From the NCBI GenBank assembly GCA_002412795.1, contig DHVS01000029.1, positions 228,882 to 292,881 of the forward strand: a stretch of 64,000 nt of DNA, read 5' to 3'. How positions within the stretch are numbered: the stretch's first letter is position 1; each line of letters begins with the position of its first letter. Positions 5,973 to 13,499 of this stretch are shown here, in pieces. A program made the translations under genes and the position numbers. The notes below the pieces were generated by a model. That model ran no database searches, had not been told where the DNA came from, and was given only the letters and a program-made list of their open reading frames with translations. Source of the DNA: a bacterium UBP2_UBA5202. Lineage in GTDB: Bacteria > Edwardsbacteria > AC1 > EtOH8.

Positions 5973-8900
5973 CTACTTCAGCGCCACCATTTTCTTAGTG
6001 CTGTTGAACTCGCCCGAGACTAAGCGGTAGAAGTAGATTCCTGCCGCCGCCTGTCTGCCCGCTTCGTCGTTGCCGTTCCATTTGACGCTGTACGGCCCGG
6101 GGTTTTGGGATTCGTTGACTAAGGTTTTTACCACCTGACCCAGGGTGTTGTAAATTTTCAGACTGACCTGGCCCTGCTTGGCCAGCTGGTAACTGATGGT
6201 TGTCTGCTTGGAGCAGGGATTGGGCGCATTCTGCATAAGTTCGTAACGGTAAGCCATGGGTTTGGCTTCGCCCATATCAGCTTGCGCTCCGCCGTTGCCG
6301 GTCTTTCTGCCGGTGGCCTTGTCATAAGCGAACAGTTCATATTTATCGCAGGTGACGATGGCCCCCTTCTTCAGGTTTACGATCTTAAGAACGCCCTCGC
6401 CATCCTGACTGACCGGCTGGGGCAGGTCCTTCTCGAAAACAGCCATTTGGCCGCTGGGAACTTTAACTGTACCCAGCGAGACATTGTCCACCCATATCTG
6501 ATAGATATAATCGGCCTTGTCTGAATATTGCTGATACAAGCTTATCTTCAGGGTGTTCTTTTGTTCGCTGTTCAGGGTCGGCAGGTAGTATTCCAAAGCC
6601 GTGCTGTCGTAGTCCACGGTTATGCCAGTGGATTTTTTAGCGCTATAGGTTATAAAGCCGTCCCTTTCCAGGGTATAGATTGACGGAGTTTCACCGCCCA
6701 CATCGGCGGACAATGCTGCTGTCACCTGGCCTGCCGAATCCCGGGCAATAAGTGAATATAATGGGCCGGTACCTTCGGTCCAAATGGTGGTCATCTTATT
6801 ACCGTCGGCATTTTGGCGATAGGCGATCTGGGGATATACAGAAGGCTGGGTCGGGTTTTTACTGTAATCTTGTTCCACCTGCCAGGCAAAATCGGCATAA
6901 TTCGCATAACAGGCCTTATAAAGTTCGTCTGTGGTTGCTTCGCTCCAGGCGATGTAATTGCCGTCAAATACCGGGTTAAGCGATGCGGTTAATGGGCTAT
7001 TGCTCACGTTCTCGGAACCTTCCCAGCTGAACGGTGTATACAAAGCTTTTGCCAATGCCAAGCCCCAGTTGCCCTTGTTGTGGAAGATATCGTTGCCCTC
7101 CTGCCAGACCACATGGATATCGCCGTAGAAGGCCAGCGAAGGCTCGTCGGAAACAACCTCCGGGCTTTGGGACAGGTTGACCTTGTTTTTCCAAGCGCTG
7201 GTATAAGGATCGTAAACTTTCCAGTATATTTCGCCCTCGTAGTCCCAGGCTACATGTATGCCGCCTTTGGAATCTATGCAGATGGTGGGAGAGGCGGGAT
7301 TCTCCTGTGGGTCGCCGCCGGAACCGCTGGTGGAATCCAGGGTATTCCAGGCAAACGCAGTCCCTCCAGCCGGGCGGAAGCCGTAAAGCAGTTTCCAGTA
7401 CCAGGTATAGCCTGAGGCGCTGTTCCAACTGTCAATTTTTTCCAAGACCAAATGGGTTCCGGCAGAATTTACCACCATGGCCGGCGGACTGGCCTGATGC
7501 ATCTGGTCCCAATAGCCCGGCGCTTCCATAAGGGTCTCAACATTCTGCCATGTGGCGCCGGTATGTTTGGCCGTTTTTAATACCCAGCCCACGCTGGGGG
7601 TCTCGGCTTTCCAGGCAATCACCGTGTCCGGGCCGTAAATACCGATGACGGAGGAGGGGTTTGTTCCTTCAGCGTAAACGGCAGGACCCGAAGCCCAAGT
7701 GCCCGACCAGGTATACCCGTCGTCTATGGAATTTTGGTAGAACACCGAATCGGCCGAGGTATATGTTAAATGCAGTTTGCCGTTGCTGTCGTAAAGCAAA
7801 TGCCGGCCGTTGTTGTAGGCCGTGGCCATTGCTGTATTGGAATTGGTGAAGGCCTTGGTGTTAATTTGTACATAGGGACTCCAGCTGCCGATATTGCAAG
7901 ATCTGTCCATGGCCGTCACATGCATTTGCAAGGTTTGACCAATTAGATAATCCGGCACAATGTAAGACCAGGTAGTTCTTTCGATGGGGGCAGAGTGATT
8001 AACCGTATATTTAGAAGATGGTTTGCTGGCAAATACGCCCACCGGTTCGGGGCAGACCCAGTAGCCACCAAAATTTGGTTCTAAAGTGGGGTCCTCTTCC
8101 GGCCAACGCAAATTAATGCATTTAGTAACAGCATCATAATAGCCAGTAGGTTGCGCAACTTGAGGCGGCTTGTCAGTGTCAAAAGTAGTTATGCTTACTT
8201 CAGTAGTATCGGTTTCCGCCTTGGGTATCCCAACCATTATATCCCAATACATTACCCTATAAGTATAATTTTTGCCTATAGAGACATTTTCATCAGTATA
8301 GGTAGTGCCCCCGTCTACAGAATCTATCAGAACATAAGCCGTGGAACCGTTAACTTTTCTGTATATATAGTTCCATCTATAGTTATTATAATCCCATTGT
8401 AGCATTATTTTTTTTCCATGTTGCCCGGCTAATTGCGTAGCAGTTAAACTAATAGGAAACCTGAGATATTCCTCTTTTAACCCGCCAGCTGGCCCAACAT
8501 TATAGTTGGCATAATTTGTCCGGTAATTAACCCATATATTTTTGTTCCATTCCATTTTTACAAAAGTATTGCCCATGCGTGTTACTGCAAAGGTTGTTTT
8601 ACCCTGCCCCGCTCCACCAGTAAAAGCCCAATCCCTATATTCCCATGGACCGGCAATCGTGGGCGCAGTATAAAAATTTAAGAGCACACCAGACGGCACA
8701 CCCGGTTGTTGTTCCCAAGTTACTTCTAATTCATTATAAATCTGATTATTTACGCTTAAGACACTAAGATCATAAGTTTCACCTTCTATTATGGCATTAT
8801 GGCTTCTCATAATCCGGCAACTATCGCCGACGGTCCACTGCCCGGCAATATCTCTTAAATTATACGAAGGGTCGTCATAATTGTGATAACCCCAATTTAT

Positions 8901-9836
8901 GCTGCCGTCGCTGCCCACGCCCTGATTGCCTACCACATCGTAAAACCACTGGCTTGCAGGGAAGGTGGCCGAATTAGCGGTTAATTGCCAGGTTGTGCCT
9001 CCGTTAGCGGTATATGCTACTTTGCCGTCGGAAAGAGCTACGCTCAGATTGTTCAAGTCTGCGGCGCTTACTTTAAATATTGCCAGCCTGGTGCCCAACG
9101 GCGTATTGGTGCCGGCCGGAAAACTATAAGTTCTATCAAACAGCACGGTATTGGCCGGATCATTACAGATTTGCCAATTGCCGCCGCCATCGCTGCTTCT
9201 GGAAATTAAGCAGCTGTTATCCCCGCTCACTATAATTTGGCTGCTGTTGGCTGGGTTGACCCAAAGCCCGTGATACCAAAGGGAAAGCGAATCGGCATTG
9301 GGCGAAGGCCGTTTTTGGGTAGGCAACCAAGTGGTGCCATTGTACTTTAACACCACACCATCCCCGCAGCCAATATAGCCATAATAGTAACTGCCGCTGG
9401 CAATCATTTTAATTGACAGGAAGGGATAGGTGGCAGACCATTCAGTTCTCCACGTACTACCCCCATCGGTAGTCCTTAACAGTATCCCCGAATATCTATC
9501 AGTTCCGGTGTTCTTATAGCCCACTATCCAGCCGTTTAGCGTCCCGGCAAAACAGACATCCATAAAATCATAGTCGGCCTGGCTTGTTATTACTGATTTT
9601 TCCTGCCAGTTCCATCCGCCATCGGCGGTATAAAGCACGGCCCCTTTGGTTCCCACGGTCCACAGTTTGTACCCGTCTATCTTGGCTATGCCTTTCAAGT
9701 CGCGGTCTATACCCGGTTCTGTTCCATGACCCAATTGCACCACCCAGTCGCCTTCGGCGTAATAAGTGTCGCCAAGGCTTTGTCCGGCCAATCCAACGGC
9801 CAATAACAGGGCAATTAAAAGTATTCTCTTTTTCAT
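5973..9836 (-). CDS. Large secreted YCF48-propeller / Fn3 / sialidase-like protein with FlgD-like sorting domain
   Basis: 1287 aa from the ATG at 9836, chosen because it has AAAGGGGAAC upstream and starts a signal peptide (MKKRILLIALLLAVGLAG). The longer open frame upstream runs through non-coding repeats. Domains in order: Trp/Gly-rich propeller blades with TADGGWNW, TTDGGSTW and SSDGGGNW (YCF48/BNR type); a region resembling a lectin or jelly-roll; a fibronectin-III-like module (YIYRKVNGS...YTYRVMYWD); a second propeller (FYQNSIDDGYTW, TICIDSKGGIHVAWD); and a C-terminal FlgD-Ig/type IX sorting-like domain (MQNAPNPCSKQTTISY, VKTLVNES, AAGIYFYRLVSG). It is likely exported to the surface or medium. 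Binding target unknown. A partner of the same build is encoded just upstream. Confidence 0.85.
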   Translation of the reverse strand: MKKRILLIALLLAVGLAGQSLGDTYYAEGDWVVQLGHGTEPGIDRDLKGIAKIDGYKLWTVGTKGAVLYTADGGWNWQEKSVITSQADYDFMDVCFAGTLNGWIVGYKNTGTDRYSGILLRTTDGGSTWRTEWSATYPFLSIKMIASGSYYYGYIGCGDGVVLKYNGTTWLPTQKRPSPNADSLSLWYHGLWVNPANSSQIIVSGDNSCLISRSSDGGGNWQICNDPANTVLFDRTYSFPAGTNTPLGTRLAIFKVSAADLNNLSVALSDGKVAYTANGGTTWQLTANSATFPASQWFYDVVGNQGVGSDGSINWGYHNYDDPSYNLRDIAGQWTVGDSCRIMRSHNAIIEGETYDLSVLSVNNQIYNELEVTWEQQPGVPSGVLLNFYTAPTIAGPWEYRDWAFTGGAGQGKTTFAVTRMGNTFVKMEWNKNIWVNYRTNYANYNVGPAGGLKEEYLRFPISLTATQLAGQHGKKIMLQWDYNNYRWNYIYRKVNGSTAYVLIDSVDGGTTYTDENVSIGKNYTYRVMYWDIMVGIPKAETDTTEVSITTFDTDKPPQVAQPTGYYDAVTKCINLRWPEEDPTLEPNFGGYWVCPEPVGVFASKPSSKYTVNHSAPIERTTWSYIVPDYLIGQTLQMHVTAMDRSCNIGSWSPYVQINTKAFTNSNTAMATAYNNGRHLLYDSNGKLHLTYTSADSVFYQNSIDDGYTWSGTWASGPAVYAEGTNPSSVIGIYGPDTVIAWKAETPSVGWVLKTAKHTGATWQNVETLMEAPGYWDQMHQASPPAMVVNSAGTHLVLEKIDSWNSASGYTWYWKLLYGFRPAGGTAFAWNTLDSTSGSGGDPQENPASPTICIDSKGGIHVAWDYEGEIYWKVYDPYTSAWKNKVNLSQSPEVVSDEPSLAFYGDIHVVWQEGNDIFHNKGNWGLALAKALYTPFSWEGSENVSNSPLTASLNPVFDGNYIAWSEATTDELYKACYANYADFAWQVEQDYSKNPTQPSVYPQIAYRQNADGNKMTTIWTEGTGPLYSLIARDSAGQVTAALSADVGGETPSIYTLERDGFITYSAKKSTGITVDYDSTALEYYLPTLNSEQKNTLKISLYQQYSDKADYIYQIWVDNVSLGTVKVPSGQMAVFEKDLPQPVSQDGEGVLKIVNLKKGAIVTCDKYELFAYDKATGRKTGNGGAQADMGEAKPMAYRYELMQNAPNPCSKQTTISYQLAKQGQVSLKIYNTLGQVVKTLVNESQNPGPYSVKWNGNDEAGRQAAAGIYFYRLVSGEFNSTKKMVALK

Positions 9837-9900
9837 TTTTGTTCCCCTTTTGGTTTTTTGGTAATTGTCAGTTAAATTAACCGTTTTACCATATTGCAAC

Positions 9901-10053
9901 ACTTGTCCTGAGCGGTGCACTGAGCCACCGCCTTTGGCGGGGGTATACTTTTCCGAGGTGTACTTCGACGAGCTCAGCACAAGTTTACCGAAGCACTTGT
10001 CCTGAGCGGTGCACTGAGCCACCGCCTTTGACGGGGTATACTTTGCCGAAGTG
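9901..10053. repeat. Direct repeat of about 59 bp, two copies 94 bp apart
   Basis: Copy 1 at 9901-9959 and copy 2 at 9995-10053 both begin ACTTGTCCTGAGCGGTGCAC and run through the same stretch to a CCGA(G/A)GTG end, with only a few differences. The 35 bp between contain CGAGCTCAGCACAAG, partly the reverse complement of the repeat start (CTTGTCCTGAGC). A weaker relative (GCACTGAGC..GCCACC) is at about 58313-58350. Copy 2 touches the stop codon of the gene at 10055. Confidence 0.75.
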
Positions 10054-10054
10054 T

Positions 10055-11719
10055 TTACCGAAGCAAGGTCATCTTCTTTACCATGCTTTCTCCTCCTGTT
10101 TTAAGTTGATAGATATATATTCCGTTGGAAACCCTTTGCCCGTCATCATCGCACCCATTCCACCGAACTTCATAGCTACCCACCTTCTTATCTTCATTGG
10201 CAAGCACCCGCACTACCTGCCCGGCTATATTGTAAACCTTCAAGCTGACTTTACCCGATTGGGAAACTTGGTATTTTATGGTTGTTTGATGACTGAATGG
10301 ATTGGGTGAGTTCTGCAGCACATTGTTAATTGCTAATTGTTCATTGTTCACTGGTTGCCCTGCCACCCCGTCGGGGCCGGTGTATTTGCACAGCCACACG
10401 GTTTTTTGCGAATATCCTTGGGGATTGGAAAATAACACTTCATCCTTGCCATCTTTATCCACATCACCGGCTGCCGCCATGTTAAGCAAATAATCCGTTG
10501 ACCATCTGCCTTGCATATAGCCCGTGGAATCGGTGGTCATTGTCTCCTTGCCCAGCCATATTTCGCATTGGCCTTCCCCTTCCATAACAGCGCTGGCATT
10601 ACCAAGGACAATGCCAAGCTCTGACAGACTATCATCGCTTAACCGCCCTAAACATCTTGTCATTTTACCAAGCCAGGTAAAGGTATCGGCACCGACCTTG
10701 GTAATATCCGGAATGCTGTCCATGCCTGGCCCGCCTTTAAGCAGGTAAACCTTGCCCTGATAATTGCCGCTCCCATAGCCGCCGGGATAGTCCGGCGAGC
10801 TAAAGCTGATATAGCCGTTTTGCCTGCTGCCGCACCAGCCCAAGGGATACCAACCTATTGAATAATTGGGTATTTCACCATGAAACCAGATATCGGGCAA
10901 AGTGTCCATCGGGTTTCCGCCGAAATAGACATATATTTTACCTGCCAAATAATAGCTTTCGCTGTTATCTTTAGCACCTATAGCTATATCGTCAAAGCCA
11001 TCACCATTCAAATCCATTCCACTAACTACTTCGGTTCCAAATTCCTCTTGACTATCGTTGATGCCCCCGTTTAGCACTACATCCGGCCAGGTATGCAAAC
11101 CAAGGGTATCGCCATAGTAAACATATACCCTGCCATCCAACCAATTATTAACGCTTGATCCAAGTGCCCCCACCACCAAATCATCAATACCGTCGCCGTT
11201 AATATCCCCGCTGCTTACCGAGCAGCCGAACATTTCGCGTGTGTTTTTACGGGTAACGCTCCAGTCCACTGCTGTATCCATCGTATTGCCGCCATAATAT
11301 ACATAAACTTTGCCGTCTTCGTAATTGGCGCCATAAGCAAGTGCCCCAACAGCAACATCGTCAAAGCCATCAGCGTTAAAATCACCAGAGCACATATTAA
11401 ACCCGTACAAATTTGTGGCATTTTCACCGGTTAAAATTACATCGACCGTTGTATCTATAATATCCGTAAATATTTTTACGGTCCCTTTATAGGGGTTAGC
11501 AGAATATCTGTTCCATGCCGGGCACCCAACAATAATGTCGTTATAACCATCTCCATTGATATCTCCACCAGACAATGACATTCCAAAATCTTCAACTGTA
11601 TCAACTCCTGCTCGTTGCCAAATGATGTCAAGGTTGTAAGCGGTCTGCCCCGCTGCCGGGCACGAATACAGAATGCTGAATATGGAAAACAGCAGAAGAG
11701 ATGCTCTTGTGCGTTTCAT
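10055..11719 (-). CDS. Secreted FG-GAP (integrin-alpha-like) protein with FlgD-like sorting domain
   Basis: 554 aa. A signal peptide (MKRTRASLLLFSIFSILYS) leads into at least four FG-GAP blades, each with the calcium-binding loop DxNxDGxxD: DINGDGYNDIIVG, DFNADGFDDVAVG, DINGDGIDDLVVG and DLNGDGFDDIAIG, plus a weaker DVDKDGKDEVLF near residue 440. After a linker the C-terminus is the sorting-type domain LQNSPNPFSHQTTIKY ... VRVLANE ... SNGIYIYQLKTG. A seven-bladed extracellular propeller is likely. Two pieces of the gene are 7-bp-period runs: the linker codons (10323-10350, NNEQLAINN) and the signal-peptide codons (11664-11691). Start ATG at 11719 with AAAAGGATAAAACC upstream. Confidence 0.87.
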   Translation of the reverse strand: MKRTRASLLLFSIFSILYSCPAAGQTAYNLDIIWQRAGVDTVEDFGMSLSGGDINGDGYNDIIVGCPAWNRYSANPYKGTVKIFTDIIDTTVDVILTGENATNLYGFNMCSGDFNADGFDDVAVGALAYGANYEDGKVYVYYGGNTMDTAVDWSVTRKNTREMFGCSVSSGDINGDGIDDLVVGALGSSVNNWLDGRVYVYYGDTLGLHTWPDVVLNGGINDSQEEFGTEVVSGMDLNGDGFDDIAIGAKDNSESYYLAGKIYVYFGGNPMDTLPDIWFHGEIPNYSIGWYPLGWCGSRQNGYISFSSPDYPGGYGSGNYQGKVYLLKGGPGMDSIPDITKVGADTFTWLGKMTRCLGRLSDDSLSELGIVLGNASAVMEGEGQCEIWLGKETMTTDSTGYMQGRWSTDYLLNMAAAGDVDKDGKDEVLFSNPQGYSQKTVWLCKYTGPDGVAGQPVNNEQLAINNVLQNSPNPFSHQTTIKYQVSQSGKVSLKVYNIAGQVVRVLANEDKKVGSYEVRWNGCDDDGQRVSNGIYIYQLKTGGESMVKKMTLLR

Positions 11720-11843
11720 GGTTTTATCCTTTTTAGAGTTCAGTTACAACTTATATCTATTCCTTGGTTCATTCCAAGGCCATTGTTTGCAAAGCCAAGC
11801 CGCTTAACGCGGCGTGTACACCTGTTGTTTGCGCTAAAATACC

Positions 11844-11892
11844 AAAAAAGCCCTGCCGCCACCGGACGCTGTGCGCATCCGGAAGCCAGGGT
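11844..11892 (-). terminator. Rho-independent terminator of the 85-aa gene
   Basis: On the minus strand CCCTG and CAGGG close a structure that contains the inner stem CCGGA/TCCGG, followed by CTTTTTT. It is placed 50-95 bp after the stop codon at 11939 and faces the right way. Confidence 0.6.
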
Positions 11893-11938
11893 TGTTTCTG
11901 GTCAGGTATCCGTCAGGACAGACATAAGGCAGGTTCGT

Positions 11939-12196
11939 TCAAAGTGAATTGTTTCCCTCGGCCCTTTGTATCAAAGGATCCACCATAGTCATGGCGCTGA
12001 AGGCGGACTGCAGGTCCCGGTAAGATCCGAAACTGCCGAAGACATTGTACAGAGACAGAGGACGGGAGGTGATAAAATACCAGACGTTTTCCTTTTTCCC
12101 GGAAACGGAAGTTTCCTTTACTTTACCGGCAGGCTGCAGCAGGTACTCCGTCCCCACCTCCCGGATGCAGAGATATGTCGGGTTTTGATCATTCAT
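11939..12196 (-). CDS. Unknown 85-aa protein
   Basis: Start chosen at the ATG at 12196 because AAAGGAGCAGTGCCA precedes it; the in-frame start at 12226 has none. The product reads as a small soluble domain with several strands (YLCIREVGTEYLL, NVWYFITSRPLSLYN) and a short C-terminal helix (LQSAFSAMTMVDPLIQRA). No family recognised, no signal peptide, no cysteine motif. It is a single gene with its own terminator. It stands apart from the FG-GAP gene and from the tiny-gene cluster upstream, from which a degenerate inverted repeat separates it. Confidence 0.55.
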   Translation of the reverse strand: MNDQNPTYLCIREVGTEYLLQPAGKVKETSVSGKKENVWYFITSRPLSLYNVFGSFGSYRDLQSAFSAMTMVDPLIQRAEGNNSL

Positions 12197-12234
12197 TGGC
12201 ACTGCTCCTTTCCGTGGATCACTCAAATGGTAAT

Positions 12235-12345
12235 TTTCCTGCCTTCATGCCCGTCCGCCGTAGCTTTAGCGACCGCTTACGCTATTATATTTACTGCCTC
12301 GTGCGCCTTAGCTACAGCGGTGGCGCAAGGCAGGGTTTCCTTATT
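12235..12345. repeat. Degenerate inverted repeat, interspersed-element type
   Basis: The stretch between the 85-aa gene and the HNH-like gene contains GTCCGCCGTAGCTTTAGCG and, about 70 bp on, CGCCTTAGCTACAGCGGTGG, roughly complementary arms. A similar GC-rich inverted pair (CTGTCCGCC...GGCAGGCGG) occurs at about 54098-54135. No coding potential was seen here. Confidence 0.4.
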
Positions 12346-12368
12346 GCGGTCAGCGCCTCAGCCCTGTT

Positions 12369-12623
12369 TCACCGGTGCTGCCGGTGGCAGTCCAAACACA
12401 GTATCTCGCAGTTGGCCGCCAGGTCCGGCGCCTTGCCGCTTATGATCAACCGGGGCAGGGCTATCCAGCCATCGTGATGTTTGATCTCCACTACTGAGTT
12501 CTTCTTTTCCCAATACAGCGGCCTGCCGCAAAGCTCCTTCCGGCCCTGGGACACTACCGCCCCCTCGCATTTGCCGCCGGCCCGGTCCCAGGCCTTTTTA
12601 AGGGTCTCTTCCGAGAAATGCAT
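12369..12623 (-). CDS. Small HNH-like / zinc-ribbon protein
   Basis: 84 aa from the ATG at 12623 (AAGAGGTTATAAA upstream); a longer frame to 12761 lacks a ribosome site and overlaps the neighbour. The chain has W..AGGKCEG, a second Cys (KELCGRPLYW), a His pair (IKHHDGW) and an end of CEILCLDCHRQH. This is the arrangement of compact HNH endonucleases, where paired cysteines hold a zinc and the central His is catalytic. The third H/N residue is not clear, so activity is uncertain. It is the third of four tiny genes on one strand and follows the Cys-rich gene by 19 bp. Confidence 0.55.
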   Translation of the reverse strand: MHFSEETLKKAWDRAGGKCEGAVVSQGRKELCGRPLYWEKKNSVVEIKHHDGWIALPRLIISGKAPDLAANCEILCLDCHRQHR

Positions 12624-12642
12624 TTTATAACCTCTTGTAATG

Positions 12643-12837
12643 TTAGCCTGGCCGATGATCCCGGTCAAACAGGCAGAACGCCTTGTGTTCCTTGTGTTTC
12701 TTCCAATAGCAATCGCGGGCATCACAACACTGGTATTTGTAAGGCCCGTTTCGATCCCCATCTGGAATTTTTATCCTGTGCTTAAGTTTGCAGACCGGTA
12801 AATTGTTGTCCGAATTAGTTTGTACGATTAGAGGCAT
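12643..12837 (-). CDS. Tiny Cys-rich protein, possible zinc binder
   Basis: 64 aa, unrecognised. Cysteines at C16, C37, C38, C43 and C54, with several histidines and basic residues (CCDARDCYWKKHKEHKAFC), suggest a metal-held mini-domain. GAGGAG lies directly ahead of the ATG at 12837 with very short spacing, so translation may be weak or the start may differ. It is followed after 19 bp by the HNH-like gene and probably belongs to the same transcript. Confidence 0.42.
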   Translation of the reverse strand: MPLIVQTNSDNNLPVCKLKHRIKIPDGDRNGPYKYQCCDARDCYWKKHKEHKAFCLFDRDHRPG

Positions 12838-12862
12838 ACTCCTCTCTATTGGCTTGTTTTGC

Positions 12863-13045
12863 TTAAGGCATTTTGACCGGCTCGGCCATCAGCATGGCCT
12901 GGTGGTAGATGATCACCCTCCGGGCCGGCTGGCTGTCCTTGACCGTGGAGATGACCATTTTAAGGCCGTCCTGGGCCAGGACTTTTCCGTAAAAGTCCTG
13001 GCCCGTGTTCAGAATGAAATGGTATGTGTCTATCTTGTTATACAT
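12863..13045 (-). CDS. Tiny protein, possibly Sm-like
   Basis: 60 aa. The centre (NTGQDFYGKVLAQDGLKMVIST) resembles the first strands of an Sm/Hfq-like fold, with G-x-V and a D-G turn, followed by SQPARRVIIYHQAMLM. The resemblance is short and may be chance. No good ribosome site is seen before the ATG at 13045. It is placed between the secreted peptide gene and the Cys-rich gene on the same strand. Confidence 0.4.
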   Translation of the reverse strand: MYNKIDTYHFILNTGQDFYGKVLAQDGLKMVISTVKDSQPARRVIIYHQAMLMAEPVKMP

Positions 13046-13090
13046 GGAAAATGATCGTTTAATGTTTTATGGGTATTGAAGTGGCTCTGC

Positions 13091-13231
13091 TTACCAAGGT
13101 GGCGGGGGCGGGACTGGCGGATCATCGTCCAATACCACTATGGGCTTATTGATAACGGCAGAATACGCCGGAATCGCTATGGAGCTTACCAAGAGAAAAG
13201 CTGCCAGGATGAATAATGCTGCCTTTTTCAT
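13091..13231 (-). CDS. 46-aa secreted peptide with Pro-rich tail
   Basis: ATG at 13231 preceded by CCTAAGGAGACAGAA, one of the best ribosome sites in the window. The product starts MKKAALFILAAFLLVSS, a clear signal peptide with a likely cleavage after AYSA. What is left is about 20 residues: a short hydrophobic/acidic part (VINKPIVVLDDD) and then PPVPPPPPW at the C-terminus. After cleavage this would be a small extracellular or periplasmic peptide. It lies directly downstream, on the same strand, of a kinase/sigma54 regulator gene but behind that gene's terminator. A signalling or surface-anchored role is conceivable; nothing in the sequence proves it. Confidence 0.6.
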   Translation of the reverse strand: MKKAALFILAAFLLVSSIAIPAYSAVINKPIVVLDDDPPVPPPPPW

Positions 13232-13389
13232 TTCTGTCTCCTTAGGTTTAAGTTTGTGTTGACAGCATTATATACATTCAATTTCTGTGCCAGGGACGCA
13301 TGTTCAAAAACACAGTGTTTCTAACAAGTTAATTTTCAATGCGTTAAGAATAAAATGGTTTCCCGCGTTAGGTTTTGCATTTGGGCATA

Positions 13390-13428
13390 AAAACAAAAAA
13401 GCGGGACAGGTATGTCCCGCTCGTTTTT
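13390..13428 (-). terminator. Rho-independent terminator of the kinase/sigma54 gene
   Basis: AGCGGGACA (13400-13408) and TGTCCCGCT (13413-13421) form a 9-bp stem with a 4-base loop. On the minus strand TTTTTTGTTTTT follows; on the plus strand CGTTTTT follows, so it may act both ways. TGTCCCGCT recurs at 13493-13501 and 13514-13522. Confidence 0.75.
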
Positions 13429-13499
13429 CTAAAACTTCAATATTATCCGTTTAAGGTCTTATTCCACAAAGTGATGCGAAAAATGACAACCATGTCCCG

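Noticed and set aside
9837..10022. N-terminal extension of the large secreted protein (62 extra residues)
   Set aside because: It runs through the 59-bp direct repeat. The internal ATG at 9836 has the ribosome site and the signal peptide.
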